Positions 1 through 8,525 of a DNA stretch of 12,749 bases are shown in pieces; within the stretch, counting starts at the first letter, position 1, and each line of letters begins with the position of its first letter. The stretch lies in assembly GCA_036939975.1 (NCBI GenBank), contig JALLPB010000815.1:1-12749 (forward strand), read 5' to 3'. Made by a program: the position numbers and the translations under genes. The DNA is from Cyclostephanos tholiformis. Taxonomy: Eukaryota; Bacillariophyta; Thalassiosirophyceae; Thalassiosirales; Thalassiosiraceae. The notes beneath the pieces are model-generated. The model saw only the letters and a program-made list of their open reading frames with translations. It did not search any database and had not been told where the DNA came from.

Positions 1-1245
1 CTGGGTCACATTGGGCATACATTGACTGTGCAATCAAATTTGCATTCAATTCAGTCACGTCCCCATCATCCAAAGTCACAACATATTCATATGTGTCTAG
101 GATAGGAATGCCATTTTTGATCCCCTTAAGGTTGCCATCTACATCTCATTTTTATGCTGTTACATGTCCTTTGGTCATGGTCCCACCATGGAGAAGGAGT
201 ATCTCTGCACCAATAAAGGCGCCCCCTGTCGCCAACGTGACCTCAATGTTGCCATAGTCTGGGTCAAAGGTCATGATGGTCTCATCATATGCTTCATAGT
301 CTGGTGTCAAGTCTTTGGCTGGGAAGTCATTTTCTGTTGCAGTTGGTCCAATGGCTTCATAAATGCTGGCATCAAAAGCCTTATTCATCTCTGCATGGTT
401 CATGCAATTGAGCTCATCAGCATTGAGATGTCTTAAGGCTGAATGGCAAATGAACTGCCCATTTGCCTTGAGGATCTTGGCGGTCAGAGCCAATCCAACA
501 TCAGTCGCGGGTCCTAAATATTGTCCCAGGGTCAGTTTATCATCTGGGAAGGTGGGGATATTATCCCAAAACACTACCCAGTCATACCAGCCAAATTCAC
601 TTATGTGACTGATGTTGGCTGTACTGCCGGTCATTATGGTCTCAGGCACCTCACCATTGGTCATATAGATGTCGTTGCAAGTCAAGGAGCATAAAAGTGC
701 TTCCAACTCAATGCAATGGTCCCAGAGTGATTGGGGTGATCCGGTCTTGATCATCTTTTGTGATGTACCCCATTTCAATTCGCGGATACAGCCCTCAGCT
801 GCCATCTGCCATGGGGAATATGGTTCGGTCTGATGGGGATGACAGTCTGCTTTGTGCAACTTGCGGCAAAAAGGTCCTAGAGTTTGCTCTTTTGAGCCAT
901 TGAAGATCATGGTTGGGGGTATGCCATCCCGGTGAAACACCAGGGATAGGGTCTCATGGGTCTCACTCTTCTTGGTCATGGGGTGTGCTCTTGCCCATCT
1001 AAAGAATGTGGCATACACCTGAGCATATTTGTTCCTTCACTTGGATGTTGTTCCAGTGATCAGCATGTCAGTGAACACAGGATGAGGCCACCATTTGTAA
1101 CGGAGCATTTGGTCATTGGTCAGGAATTGTTCGGCAAGCATAGGGTTTAAACAAGTCCGTATGCCATGCTGGGTTGTCCTTAATATGGTCTGTTTTGCAT
1201 GCTCTGGGGAGATCATCCAGCGGGCAGCTAGGGTCAATGAGTCTT
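1..1245 (-). pseudogene. pol: Integrase pseudogene of retroelement 1, with the second catalytic Asp changed to Asn
   Basis: Retroviral-type integrase (rve fold) would insert the cDNA into the host chromosome. The frame opens near 1245 with L-A-A-R-W-M-I, reaches F-T-D (Asp codon at 1069-1067, first acidic residue), meets a TGA at 1037-1039, and continues as Y-A-T-F-F-R-W-A-R-A-H-P-M. The second acidic position reads M-I-F-N-G-S-K-E-Q, with AAT (Asn) at 901-899 where the family has Asp. The third, A-A-E-G-C-I-R-E-L-K, is intact (Glu at 796-794), giving 34 residues between the last two positions, the usual D,D-35-E spacing. The C-terminal part has W-Y-D-W-V-V-F-W-D and Y-L-G-P-A-T-D-V-G-L-A-L-T-A-K-I-L. 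After TAA 152-154 and TGA 146-148 the same frame runs to base 1 through P-I-L-D-T-Y-E-Y-V-V and M-Y-A-Q-C-D-P, the lead-in to RT. Confidence 0.88.
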
Positions 1246-1650
1246 TGGTCTGGTCTTACGTGAGAGTACATGGCCATTCAAGTTCATGTCTATACTAGAA
1301 ACAGTGACATGCAATTCCAGGATCTGGTGGAAATTGCAGTCATGTGTAATGTCAGCCGAGTCAATGGCATATGAGTTGAGCTCATTAATGACCAAGGTGG
1401 GTCCCCTCATGGCTGCATCATGTACAATGGCGCCAGAGATATTGGTCATGGCTCATTGCTCCTCATAGAGGGTAGTCTGTGGGTCCCAGGTCAGGGTCTC
1501 AGAGGTCAAGTGAAGGTGAGGATATCACTCACTGTAAAAGTCATCAGAGTGGACATTCCTTACATAAAGCAATGATATCAACCCCCTCAGCTCAAGCGAG
1601 AGGATGACCGGCAGTAAGGGGTCATCCGGGTCGGTGAGGGTCAATGCATG
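1234..1650 (-). pseudogene. pol: Protease-integrase linker of retroelement 1 pol
   Basis: After a frameshift near 1650 the minus strand can be followed as T-L-T-D-P-D-D-P-L-L-P-V-I-L-S-L-E-L-R-G-L-I-S-L-L-type sequence, then H-L-H-L-T-S-E-T-L-T-W-D-P-Q, and then the open piece 1449-1234 beginning M-T-N-I-S-G-A. Two TGA stops at 1525-1527 and 1453-1455 interrupt it. The segment has no catalytic motif; it joins the protease to the integrase N-terminus. A further single-base shift near 1245 is needed to enter the integrase frame. Continuity of sense across the stops shows this was coding. Confidence 0.7.
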
Positions 1651-2040
1651 CATATGGTCAGTGGGTTGTGCCGCCAGAATTTGGGCATCTCGTTAATGGT
1701 CACGTCATGTACATGGCATTGCATAGGGCAAAGCAGGTGATGGTCGAGGTGGGGTATGTGGATGGCTTGATTGATGACCAAATGGAGCATCCTCCTGGTT
1801 GTATGGTGTGTGTAAGCCACCACCCCACTAACAGTCTGGTAAACATGGGTTTGGAGGGATTTGTTGTAGCCCACAACGGAAATTGGTCTATTATAGTCAA
1901 GTATAATCAGGGCATGCTGGCCTAAAATGGAGGTATCAGCATGAGAGTTTAGTTCTAGCATGGTCTCGCTAAGTTGGTCATTACATATATGTGCTACTTT
2001 ACAGATGAAGCATCAAGGGTCTAAGTGCAAATGCATGGTC
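1641..2040 (-). pseudogene. pol: Aspartic protease region of retroelement 1 pol
   Basis: In the intact element this domain would cut the Gag-Pol polyprotein. From about 1985 the minus strand reads L-S-E-T-M-L-E-L-N-S-H-A-D-T-S-I-L-G, the catalytic Asp motif of this copia group; the usual form is D-S-H-A-D-T, so the first Asp is Asn here while the A-D-T Asp is kept. It continues through H-L-V-I-N-Q-A-I-H-I-P and L-L-C-P-M-Q-C, a block typical of the second half of the domain. Upstream, C-F-I-C-K-V-A-H-I-C can be read in the same frame after a TGA at 2013-2015. The frame is lost near 1650. The uninterrupted piece of 106 residues covers 1961-1641. Confidence 0.78.
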
Positions 2041-3827
2041 CTAATGTGCGCAATACTGTGTGGTCTTTTTTTGGTTGCCAGGTGTCCATATCATTGAAGG
2101 TTTTCTGATGTCCTTGGATTGCAGGATCACTCTTGTTCAATCCCCACTCGGGAACCTTCTTGTCCTTCCCAGGGGTAGTCCTTCATCATGGTAATTGGTG
2201 TCATCCTTGTGACTGTGCTTCGCTGCCAAGGAAGTGGTTGATGCAATGGAGGTTTGTTCTAATCTGTCCCGCCTATCTTGGCGAGTCGGTCCCTGGTAGG
2301 GGGTCCTTCCAGGGTGGCGCAACACCCAGTGCTTCATTTTTTGGAGTGGGGTCAAGTGCCGCTTGTTTTCTGATTTGTTATATACCTTGTTCTCAATGAC
2401 ACAGGCATCAAGTTTGGCCTGGGTGAAGGTGGGTTCTCTGGGATTGGTCTGGCCCTTGCCTCTGAAAGGGCATTGGTCATTGTTATTCCATCGGTTGCCA
2501 TGCACAGACAAGATCTGGCAGGCCCTGGGGGTTCATTGTTGGTCTGTTGATGATAGAAGGCTGTATAGGCCTCTTGCACTGCTTGGAAGGTCATGTAGGC
2601 AGCTCTATTTGGGTTGGCGGTCTGTGCCACAATGGACACCTTGATGGGCTCAATGGAATTGTCCTTGATACCCTTCTGGAACCAAAGGATCTTCATACCT
2701 TTGGCCAATGGGGCCACACCGTAGTCTAATAGGTCATTATGGAGGTTGTGCTGGTCAACATGAAGCTGCACGTACTTGTCAAAAGTGAAATGCCTCCGGT
2801 CTCCCTTGTAAGCAAGGGCTTGAATCTTGGTGATGATTGTGTCCCCTGTAGCTATTACTCGTGGTCCACCTAGGAGCTGGGCATGTAAGGTCCTGAAGGC
2901 CTACCTTCTGTTCTTGGCCTTCTCGTAAGGGTAAGGGTCCACCAGCTTGATTTTCCCCATACAGTGTGGAGAATATCATACACAGCTGCAGAGTCAGCGA
3001 TGAAGGTCCGCTCAAATGGACTGTCATGTTCAAGGTATACGACAGGAGTATGAAGGTTTTGGCGGCTACAGTTGCAGTCTAGGATAGGGGCTCGCATCAC
3101 TAGCTCATTGTCCACTGAGACATATGGGCTATCAGGGTCACCAAAAGGAGGAGGGTCCGGCTCCTTGGCGTCTGGGTAGTCAAAAGGCCACCCATACGAC
3201 ATAGTCAAGGGGTAAACCCATCATTTTGCTATGGAGCTTGTGCAGGTACTGGTGCATTTGTGAGAAGTAAGCTGCTGCATTGGTCTGCTCGAGGGTCATT
3301 TCTGGGATTGGTGGGTCCTTGCCGTCCCTGGCATTGTCATCCAGGGTCTTCTGGTCTAAGAGGTGTCTGATATTGTTCCACATCCAGTCCTGGATGTCTT
3401 TGGACTCACGTCAGGTCCGGTACAGGTGCTTTGCCCAAAAGGCAAGCAACTTGAGGCACTGACATGCAAAAATGGGGATCGAGTATTCCTTCTTGTCACC
3501 ACCGGGCTTTTGAATGACACAGCAGGTCTCGTCAATCAGGCTATCAGTCAATTCACGGATATGATCAATGCTCGTAATGCCTTGGTCATCATGAAGTGCA
3601 GCAGCAGCGCCCGGGCTAAAGCAAAGGACATGCTGGTACATCGACACTAGATTGTTTCGGACTCTTTCTTTGATGGGGATCTCCCTGGCATCTTCATTGG
3701 CTTTAACAATGTTTTCATCATCGTCTTCTTTGCCAGGCTCTGCATCAATGTTACCACCTTTGGCATGGGCTTTGGCTTCCTCATCTTCTCTCTTTACCAT
3801 CATGTTAAAATCAGCACGAGGCATCAT
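2041..3827 (-). pseudogene. gag: gag pseudogene of retroelement 1
   Basis: This is the remnant of the structural (capsid-like) protein. The first open piece runs 3827 to 3414, starts M-M-P-R-A-D, has an acidic, Lys-rich N-terminus and a conserved block around V-I-Q-K-P-G-G. A TGA at 3411-3413 interrupts it, and the same frame continues to 3180 (D-I-Q-D-W-M-W-N-N-I). After a frameshift near 3190 comes Y-V-S-V-D-N-E-L-V-M-R-A-P, and after another near 2940 A-F-R-T-L-H-A-Q-L-L-G-G-P, F-T-F-D-K-Y-V-Q-L-H and a helical C-terminal part to about 2470. A third shift leads to a basic, polar tail. I see no CCHC zinc knuckle. An ATG at 3901-3899 in another frame (M-S-K-K-Q-D-P) could be the original start if an indel lies between. 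The order of blocks matches what I recall of diatom copia Gag; no capsid function can survive. Confidence 0.75.
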
Positions 3828-3980
3828 GATCTCAGCTTGAGTCTGCAGTCGGCAAGGACGAGCCGTGATGGCTGTCTATCGGGGTCTTGTTTCTTACTCA
3901 TTCAGGTCTAATCTTCACGAGGTCGTTGCATTTGCATGGTCATCGCGATCAAAGCCTGCCTTTGGTCTGATGGTGGCAGG

Positions 3981-3992
3981 CTGGCTCTGATA
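3981..3992 (-). other. Probable primer binding site of retroelement 1 (initiator-tRNA-Met type)
   Basis: The plus strand reads ctggctctgata, so the minus strand reads TATCAGAGCCAG. This is the core of the copia primer binding site complementary to the 3' end of initiator tRNA-Met (TGGTATCAGAGCCAG in many copia elements). The first three bases, expected to be TGG pairing with the tRNA CCA end, read TTT here. The position about 150 bases upstream of the gag start at 3827, on the correct strand, supports the call. The 5' LTR should end just to the right of it. Confidence 0.6.
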
Positions 3993-3994
3993 AA

Positions 3995-4250
3995 CTCAAT
4001 CAATACGACCACTATGGTTAGGTAGACTATCGGCCATGGCCACAGGGGTCACCATCATTAGATGGCCCACCGCTATTCATGGTCTAAATAAAACTCTTAA
4101 GGTCTAAGAATTATGGCAGTGGCGAGGAACACCGATTTCTAATTCTGATGTGGGCAGCTGATATGCTTGCGTCACGTGCCTGGCACATGCCACGTCGCCC
4201 ATCAATAGTAGGTTCTACATACATCCTCCTGATGCACATCATACTCCAAG
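3995..4250. other. Junction between the two head-to-head retroelements
   Basis: This stretch should contain the 5' LTR of retroelement 1 (right of its primer binding site) and possibly the 5' end of retroelement 2. I cannot find a segment resembling the 3' LTR at 9406, nor a clear TG...CA pair. It has short repeats of ggtctaa (4081, 4100) and an imperfect inverted repeat at 4173-4189 (cacgtgcc, t, ggcacatg) inside a CACGTG-containing block. No gene can be supported. Either LTR may be truncated or too diverged to recognise by eye. Confidence 0.4.
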
Positions 4251-4259
4251 GAAACTTTC

Positions 4260-5084
4260 TTGTCAATTGGAAATCTACTCCGACCGGTGGGGATACTCCC
4301 TCCATACAGCCATATTTCCTGGACAGCTATAATTTGGGTGATCCACACTTTCTTGTCCAGGGAGACTACCCCCAAGTACACCGGTTGGAACATAAAGGGG
4401 ACTGCTCTCCCACTGGATGTGCAGCTCAATATGGCACTTGGACTGGAGATCGACAGGATTGCCCTTCTACACAGGGAAGCCCCCAGGGTCAATAAAATCA
4501 TCCGGGTGTCCAATGTGCTGTATGCAGACAAATTGGACATGAAGCAGCCAATTGTGACATGCTCCCGATTGCCCTATTCATCGACTGCCACACAAAAGAG
4601 ATGAGTGATCACGAAAAGATGGATCTGGAAAACCGTTGGCTGGGATACTGGAAGGAGAAATTTGGCATGCCCTCATGCACCCTTTGATAGGTGATGCACA
4701 CATATTGCGAGGCATTTAATATCACTCCTGAATTCCTTGACCAAGTGATGGACTGGGATTGCTGGCCAGAAACCAATGTCGTGGACAAATGACTAGGCTA
4801 CTGGATGCATCTGGTTTGATCATATTCTGGGAAACCTCATCATTCTCCATATGATAGTTCCTGTGCCAGACACAACCCTCCATGCTCCCAACACTTCTGC
4901 ATCTTTGCTACCCATCGACATGGTCATTGTCCGTCCACCAGCAGAACCTCCACCAAACACTTCCATCTCCCCACACCAGCATGATACCACTCACAAACCC
5001 TACAATGAGGAACCCCCCAGATCACTCATTAGTATCATATCGCAACCATAAAGTCTGGCACTTGCACAACAACCCAACCCTGAG
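4260..5084 (+). pseudogene. gag: Degenerate gag-like region of retroelement 2
   Basis: Position upstream of the protease makes this the gag region, but I assign it mainly by context. The best open piece is 4260-4604, with A-L-P-L-D-V-Q-L-N-M-A-L-G and A-P-R-V-N-K-I-I-R-V-S-N-V-L-Y. After a shift near 4570 the sense continues as L-E-N-R-W-L-G-Y-W-K-E-K-F-G-M-P, stops at 4685-4690, then E-F-L-D-Q-V-M-D-W-D-C-W-P-E to a stop at 4790-4792. The piece 4851-5051 is Pro- and Thr-rich (R-P-P-A-E-P-P-P-N) and ends at a TAA whose frame carries straight on into the protease. No CCHC knuckle is visible. The real start codon is unknown. A competing open frame at 4148-4495 looks less protein-like but cannot be excluded. 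Confidence 0.5.
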
Positions 5085-5700
5085 ATGGCATATGGCACAA
5101 CTACTCTTGCCCAGCTGGCTCATGAATACCACAAATCTGACACCACCCCTCAGATGCTTCACACTGTATCCCACATTGCAACTACACCCAGAGTCTTTGG
5201 ACCACGAGATGACAGTCAATTGATGGCTCGAATTTGTTGTCGTACCTCCAGCCTGATGGATGGTTGCACTAACATATGTGTCACGAGCAACATAACCACA
5301 CTGGTCAACACCATCAACATCCCCCCTATGGCTATATCCATCACTATCAATGGAACTGACAAACTAGGATATACACCTCTAACCTGCGATGATGGCTCGA
5401 TCTATTGGCAACTCTGCTTCTACTGCACCAATGTAGTTGAGATGATTATCTCCCCACAGACCATTCTCGCCTCCAGTGACGTCTTCTGCTCGTGGACCCA
5501 GACAGGATTTAAGGATGGTCAACCAGGTTGAATACGATTTGACTGTGTTGAGGGACACACCACAATGCATATTAACTTGGACTTCCATGATGGACTTTAC
5601 TACTGCCAAAACGAAGTATATACCATGGACCCCACTTCACACATCACCACCGGTGAACCATCCCATGTCCACCCCACTACCTACCGCACTATGACACATG
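5052..5700 (+). pseudogene. pol: Protease region of retroelement 2 pol
   Basis: After the TAA at 5049-5051 the same frame enters M-A-Y-G-T-T-T-L-A-Q and then R-D-D-S-Q-L-M-A-R-I, a conserved lead-in in this copia group as I remember it. The aspartic protease signature is S-L-M-D-G-C-T-N-I-C-V-T, with the catalytic Asp codon at 5259-5261; the family form is D-G-G-x-N, so the second Gly is Cys here. Downstream come L-G-Y-T-P-L-T-C-D-D-G-S, F-Y-C-T-N-V-V-E-M-I-I-S-P and S-D-V-F-C-S-W-T-Q. A TGA at 5529-5531 interrupts, after which the same frame continues with I-R-F-D-C-V-E-G-H and D-F-H-D-G-L-Y-Y-C, the end of this region. The Asp is intact, but the stop separates the domain from the rest of pol. 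Confidence 0.78.
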
Positions 5701-6640
5701 TCAGTCCTCCAAGTACATGTCACCCATCTTGATACCACCTGGTCTTCAAAAGAAAACAAATTGAATCTGAACTTTGTCTCTTATGCCTTGGGTCACCTGG
5801 CATCTCACAACTTGATGTCCTCCCAGGAAACAAAACAGGTCTACTCACAGAATTTGATTACCACCCATTTTGTTTTATCGACTTTAAGGCACATGCACAA
5901 ATTCGATGACAGGCCACCACCCAACATTCTGCAGTCCATACCCCGGAATGTAAATGTCGATTTTACATGGATTATGGTTTCATGCGGGCATCATCTTCTG
6001 ACTTTTCCAAAAAAGTGCAATCAAAAGACCGTTTAGTATACTCATATGATGGCTACACATCATATCTTCTCATCATGGACAAAGCATCGTGCTACATTTA
6101 GGTCCTTTAGACCTTGTCTCAACTTTTCTACGGGTACACTGTCATGGTAATGGTGGCTCAATCCAAACAGACCAAGGTGGGAAACTTGCACATAGCCATG
6201 CATTCCAAGATATGTTGCTTTGGGACCACAATTACATTCTTGAACCTACAGGTTCTGACAGCCCCTCCCAAAATGGCGCGGTGGAGATATATAATGACAA
6301 ATTTAGGGTCAAGACAAGAACACTTCTGTATGGCTCCAGCCTCCCTGCAAAATACTGGTCCACTGCCCTCTGCCACACAGTATACCTCCACAATTGTTTG
6401 GTCCATAATGATACTAAGATCTCACCATTCAAAGGATACTACAATATGCACCCAAACTTATCACAACTTTAAGTATTTGGCTCTCGCATCTGTGTCAAAC
6501 GGGCTGGAAACTGCACAGGAAAAATCATAATTTGTTCACAAGCATCTTCTTAGGTTACTCCGCCACCAATCACAACATACACTACATTGACCTCATGACC
6601 GGTATTGTTAATAAGAGCCATCTTATTTATTGGATGAAGC
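5701..6640 (+). pseudogene. pol: Integrase pseudogene of retroelement 2
   Basis: Copia-type integrase, which would insert the element cDNA. The pre-integrase zinc segment is damaged: where the family has a W-H-x-R-L-G-H-P block this reads L-C-L-L-C-L-G-S-P-G. The first catalytic Asp is in F-Y-M-D-Y-G-F-M-R-A-S (5970-5972). Then Y-S-Y-D-G-Y-T-S-Y-L-L-I-M-D leads to two TAG codons (6099, 6108) and a frameshift near 6110. In the new frame T-D-Q-G-G-K-L-A has the second Asp (6170-6172) and Q-N-G-A-V-E-I-Y-N the Glu (6284-6286), 37 residues apart. The C-terminal part continues as K-Y-W-S-T-A-L-C-H-T-V-Y-L-H, then after TAA 6470-6472 V-F-G-S-R-I-C-V-K-R-A-G, a shift near 6515, and I-F-L-G-Y-S-A-T-N-H-N-I. 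All three acidic residues remain although the gene is broken. Confidence 0.86.
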
Positions 6641-7057
6641 ATGGTATCTCCAAGCACAAAATGTCTGCTGGCTGCTCAACTTCTAAAAGACCTTGGTTTG
6701 GAACTTGACACCAATGACTCACAGGGTCACCAACTGTTGCCCGAGGGTCTTGACACATCAAAGGTCCCTTGGCCACCACTCTACCATTCACCATACTCGA
6801 AACTCATGCCGTGTAAAATACCACCTGCCTGTCTTGTCTCACTGCTCCCACTTTGTGAATCTGCCCTACCACCCCCACACACCCAACATCTCCACCAACC
6901 ACGTACTGCTGCAGTGGCCTGGTTATCATATGACATCATACTTCCCAATACAGCTCCACATTCACAACTAGGACCTAAAATTTTCCCAACAAACTGCACA
7001 TTAGACTCCTTGCCATCACTGCCTGCACCAAAGCACCCAATGCATCAGACCTTGTGA
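6641..7057 (+). pseudogene. pol: Pro-rich linker between integrase and reverse transcriptase of retroelement 2
   Basis: An uninterrupted piece of 138 residues. It begins with L-L-A-A-Q-L-L-K-D-L-G-L-E-L, a short helix-like motif that I associate with the start of this linker in related elements, and then becomes rich in Pro, His and Thr (E-S-A-L-P-P-P-H-T-Q-H-L-H-Q-P). Low-complexity Pro-rich linkers are normal at this position in copia Pol. It has no catalytic motif. The integrase tail ends in another frame just upstream (H-L-I-Y-W-M-K-H-G at about 6620-6650) and the RT frame starts at 7065, so it is bounded by frame changes on both sides. Confidence 0.62.
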
Positions 7058-7064
7058 TGGAATT

Positions 7065-8525
7065 TTGGTTACAATGAAGGACTTGGTGCCCATCTACATG
7101 TCACCATGCCCCTATTTTGACGCATTTGAAAAGGAGATCAACCTACAGAAGTTTAACCTCAGCAAACACCGCAAAACTGGACACGGACTCACACTGGTCC
7201 ATGGATGCCTTATTCTTGTCAGCATGAGTCCAGGTACCCCTGGTGCTAAAATCCCACATTGGCATACATGCATCAAAGGCACGTGGCTTATAAAAGCTGG
7301 GGATACAACAGTTACAACTATTGATGAAGTACATCTTGCCTTTTCTCATACCAACAAAATGACACGTTGTGATGCACCTTACTCTTCTCACATCCTGAAA
7401 TGCGCCCGTCTGCTTTGTTTTATCAACAGGTGCATGACCAACTCAACCACCATTGGGAATTTGACACAGTTGCAACTTAGCAATGTACTCAATGTCACCA
7501 CAAAGGTTATGAAACTCGCACGGGGAAAATTGATCCACCAGGATGATTGGAACAATTGGCTCCATTTGGAATATCTACAGCTTGACCAATATAATACGCA
7601 AGTAATGTTTCCCCCCCCCCTGTTACACAAAACAAAGGAGATGCTATATTTCACCTTGTGTGGACATTCACCATCAAAGCTGTTGATGGGCAAAAGAAGG
7701 CACGTTATGTGTGCAATAGCTCCACTAGATCCGGCCAGGTATGGGTCTTAGCAGAGACATACACCAACTGCATTAAACAAACCAGTGCTCAACTTTTCTA
7801 CCCCTTATGTCTCCAATGCCTTCGCTGAAGCCCCCGCTCCCAAGCAACCATTCTACATACAACCGGACAAAGCCTTCCATGATTGGTGGGTAAACCATCT
7901 AAAATGGGACCCTATCCCCAATGGTCACATTATCCCAGTCTTGAAAGCAATGCAGGGCCATCCGGAATCCCCATGCCTATGGGAAAAACACGCCAAAAAA
8001 ATCCTTCACCATATTGGACTCACACCAACAGTACACAAACCTTGCTTATACTCGGGTACCTTCAATACTAAACAAGTCCTGTTCGCGCAACAAGTCGATG
8101 ACTTTGCAATTGCAGCGCCAGATTCGAATATGTCTGATCAGATTATGGACCTAATTGATGATAACCTCTCCATGCCCATCAAAAGACAAGGATATCTTGA
8201 TATGTATAATGAGGTCGACGTTTATCAGACACGGCATTACATCAAACTCAATGTTAAAATGTTTGTCGATAAAGTGTTCCAACACCATATTGCTACTTGG
8301 ATGAAAACTTCCTACCCAATGCCCAACCAATCCACTCCACTCCCACACATGGACAAATGGCTCAAGAAATTCAATGCCACTATTGGTGATCCGGATAAGA
8401 ATGCCCAGACTGCCTTGGATAAACACCACCAAATCTCATACCAATCTGGAGTAGAAGAACTCATATGGGCAATGACAACATGCCGGCCAAACCTCGCCTA
8501 TACCGACGTTAAGCTATCCCAATAA
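7065..8525 (+). pseudogene. pol: Reverse transcriptase pseudogene of retroelement 2, with damaged motif A
   Basis: RVT_2 (copia) reverse transcriptase. The first piece, 7065-7751, has an N-terminal segment with a PDZ-like look (G-T-P-G-A-K, W-L-I-K-A-G-D, I-D-E-V-H-L-A-F) and then the RT start, D-D-W-N-N-W-L-H-L-E-Y-L-Q-L-D-Q-Y. The frame is lost at a run of ten C (7611-7620); the following frame reads L-V-W-T-F-T-I-K-A-V-D-G-Q-K-K-A-R-Y and T-Y-T-N-C-I-K-Q-T-S-A. The frame changes again near 7790, where about a dozen residues seem to be missing. The motif A block reads P-Y-V-S-N-A-F-A-E-A-P, with Tyr where the catalytic Asp is expected. The rest, to 8525, is intact: M-Q-G-H-P-E-S-P-C-L-W-E-K-H, motif C Q-V-D-D-F (Asp codons 8097-8102) and the thumb, ending at E-E-L-I-W-A-M-T-T-C-R-P. 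The TAA at 8523-8525 is a nonsense change, because the frame carries on coding. Confidence 0.9.

Larger units (their letters stand above)
1..3994 (-). mobile_element. Decayed Ty1/copia-type LTR retrotransposon, lineage 1 (SHADT protease type), cut by the left window edge
   Basis: Reading the minus strand leftwards gives primer binding site, gag, protease, linker and integrase in the order expected for Ty1/copia (integrase before reverse transcriptase). The integrase frame is still running at base 1, so RT, RNase H and the 3' LTR lie outside. The coding track switches frame at about 3190, 2940, 2480, 2000-2140, 1650 and 1245. In-frame stops sit at 3411-3413, 2901-2903, 2013-2015, 1525-1527, 1453-1455, 1037-1039, 152-154 and 146-148. 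Protein features such as the S-H-A-D-T protease and the D-G-S-K-E-Q style integrase core resemble copia elements of diatoms; that comparison is from memory. The copy is a dead relic. Confidence 0.88.

Noticed and set aside
164..436. Plus-strand open frames across 164-3840
   Set aside because: They are antisense shadows of the minus-strand retroelement, which explains the region with clear domains.
1..4100. Very frequent GGTC/GACC words in the left element
   Set aside because: Probably a by-product of codon use (Asp, Thr, Pro codons on the minus strand) and CpG loss, not a separate repeat.
4169..4198. CACGTG-containing imperfect palindrome in the junction
   Set aside because: Short and imperfect; could be chance, and no promoter evidence accompanies it.
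4148..4495. Plus-strand open frame of 115 codons at the start of retroelement 2
   Set aside because: It overlaps a frame (4260-4604) that joins better with downstream gag-like sequence; composition gave no domain signal.
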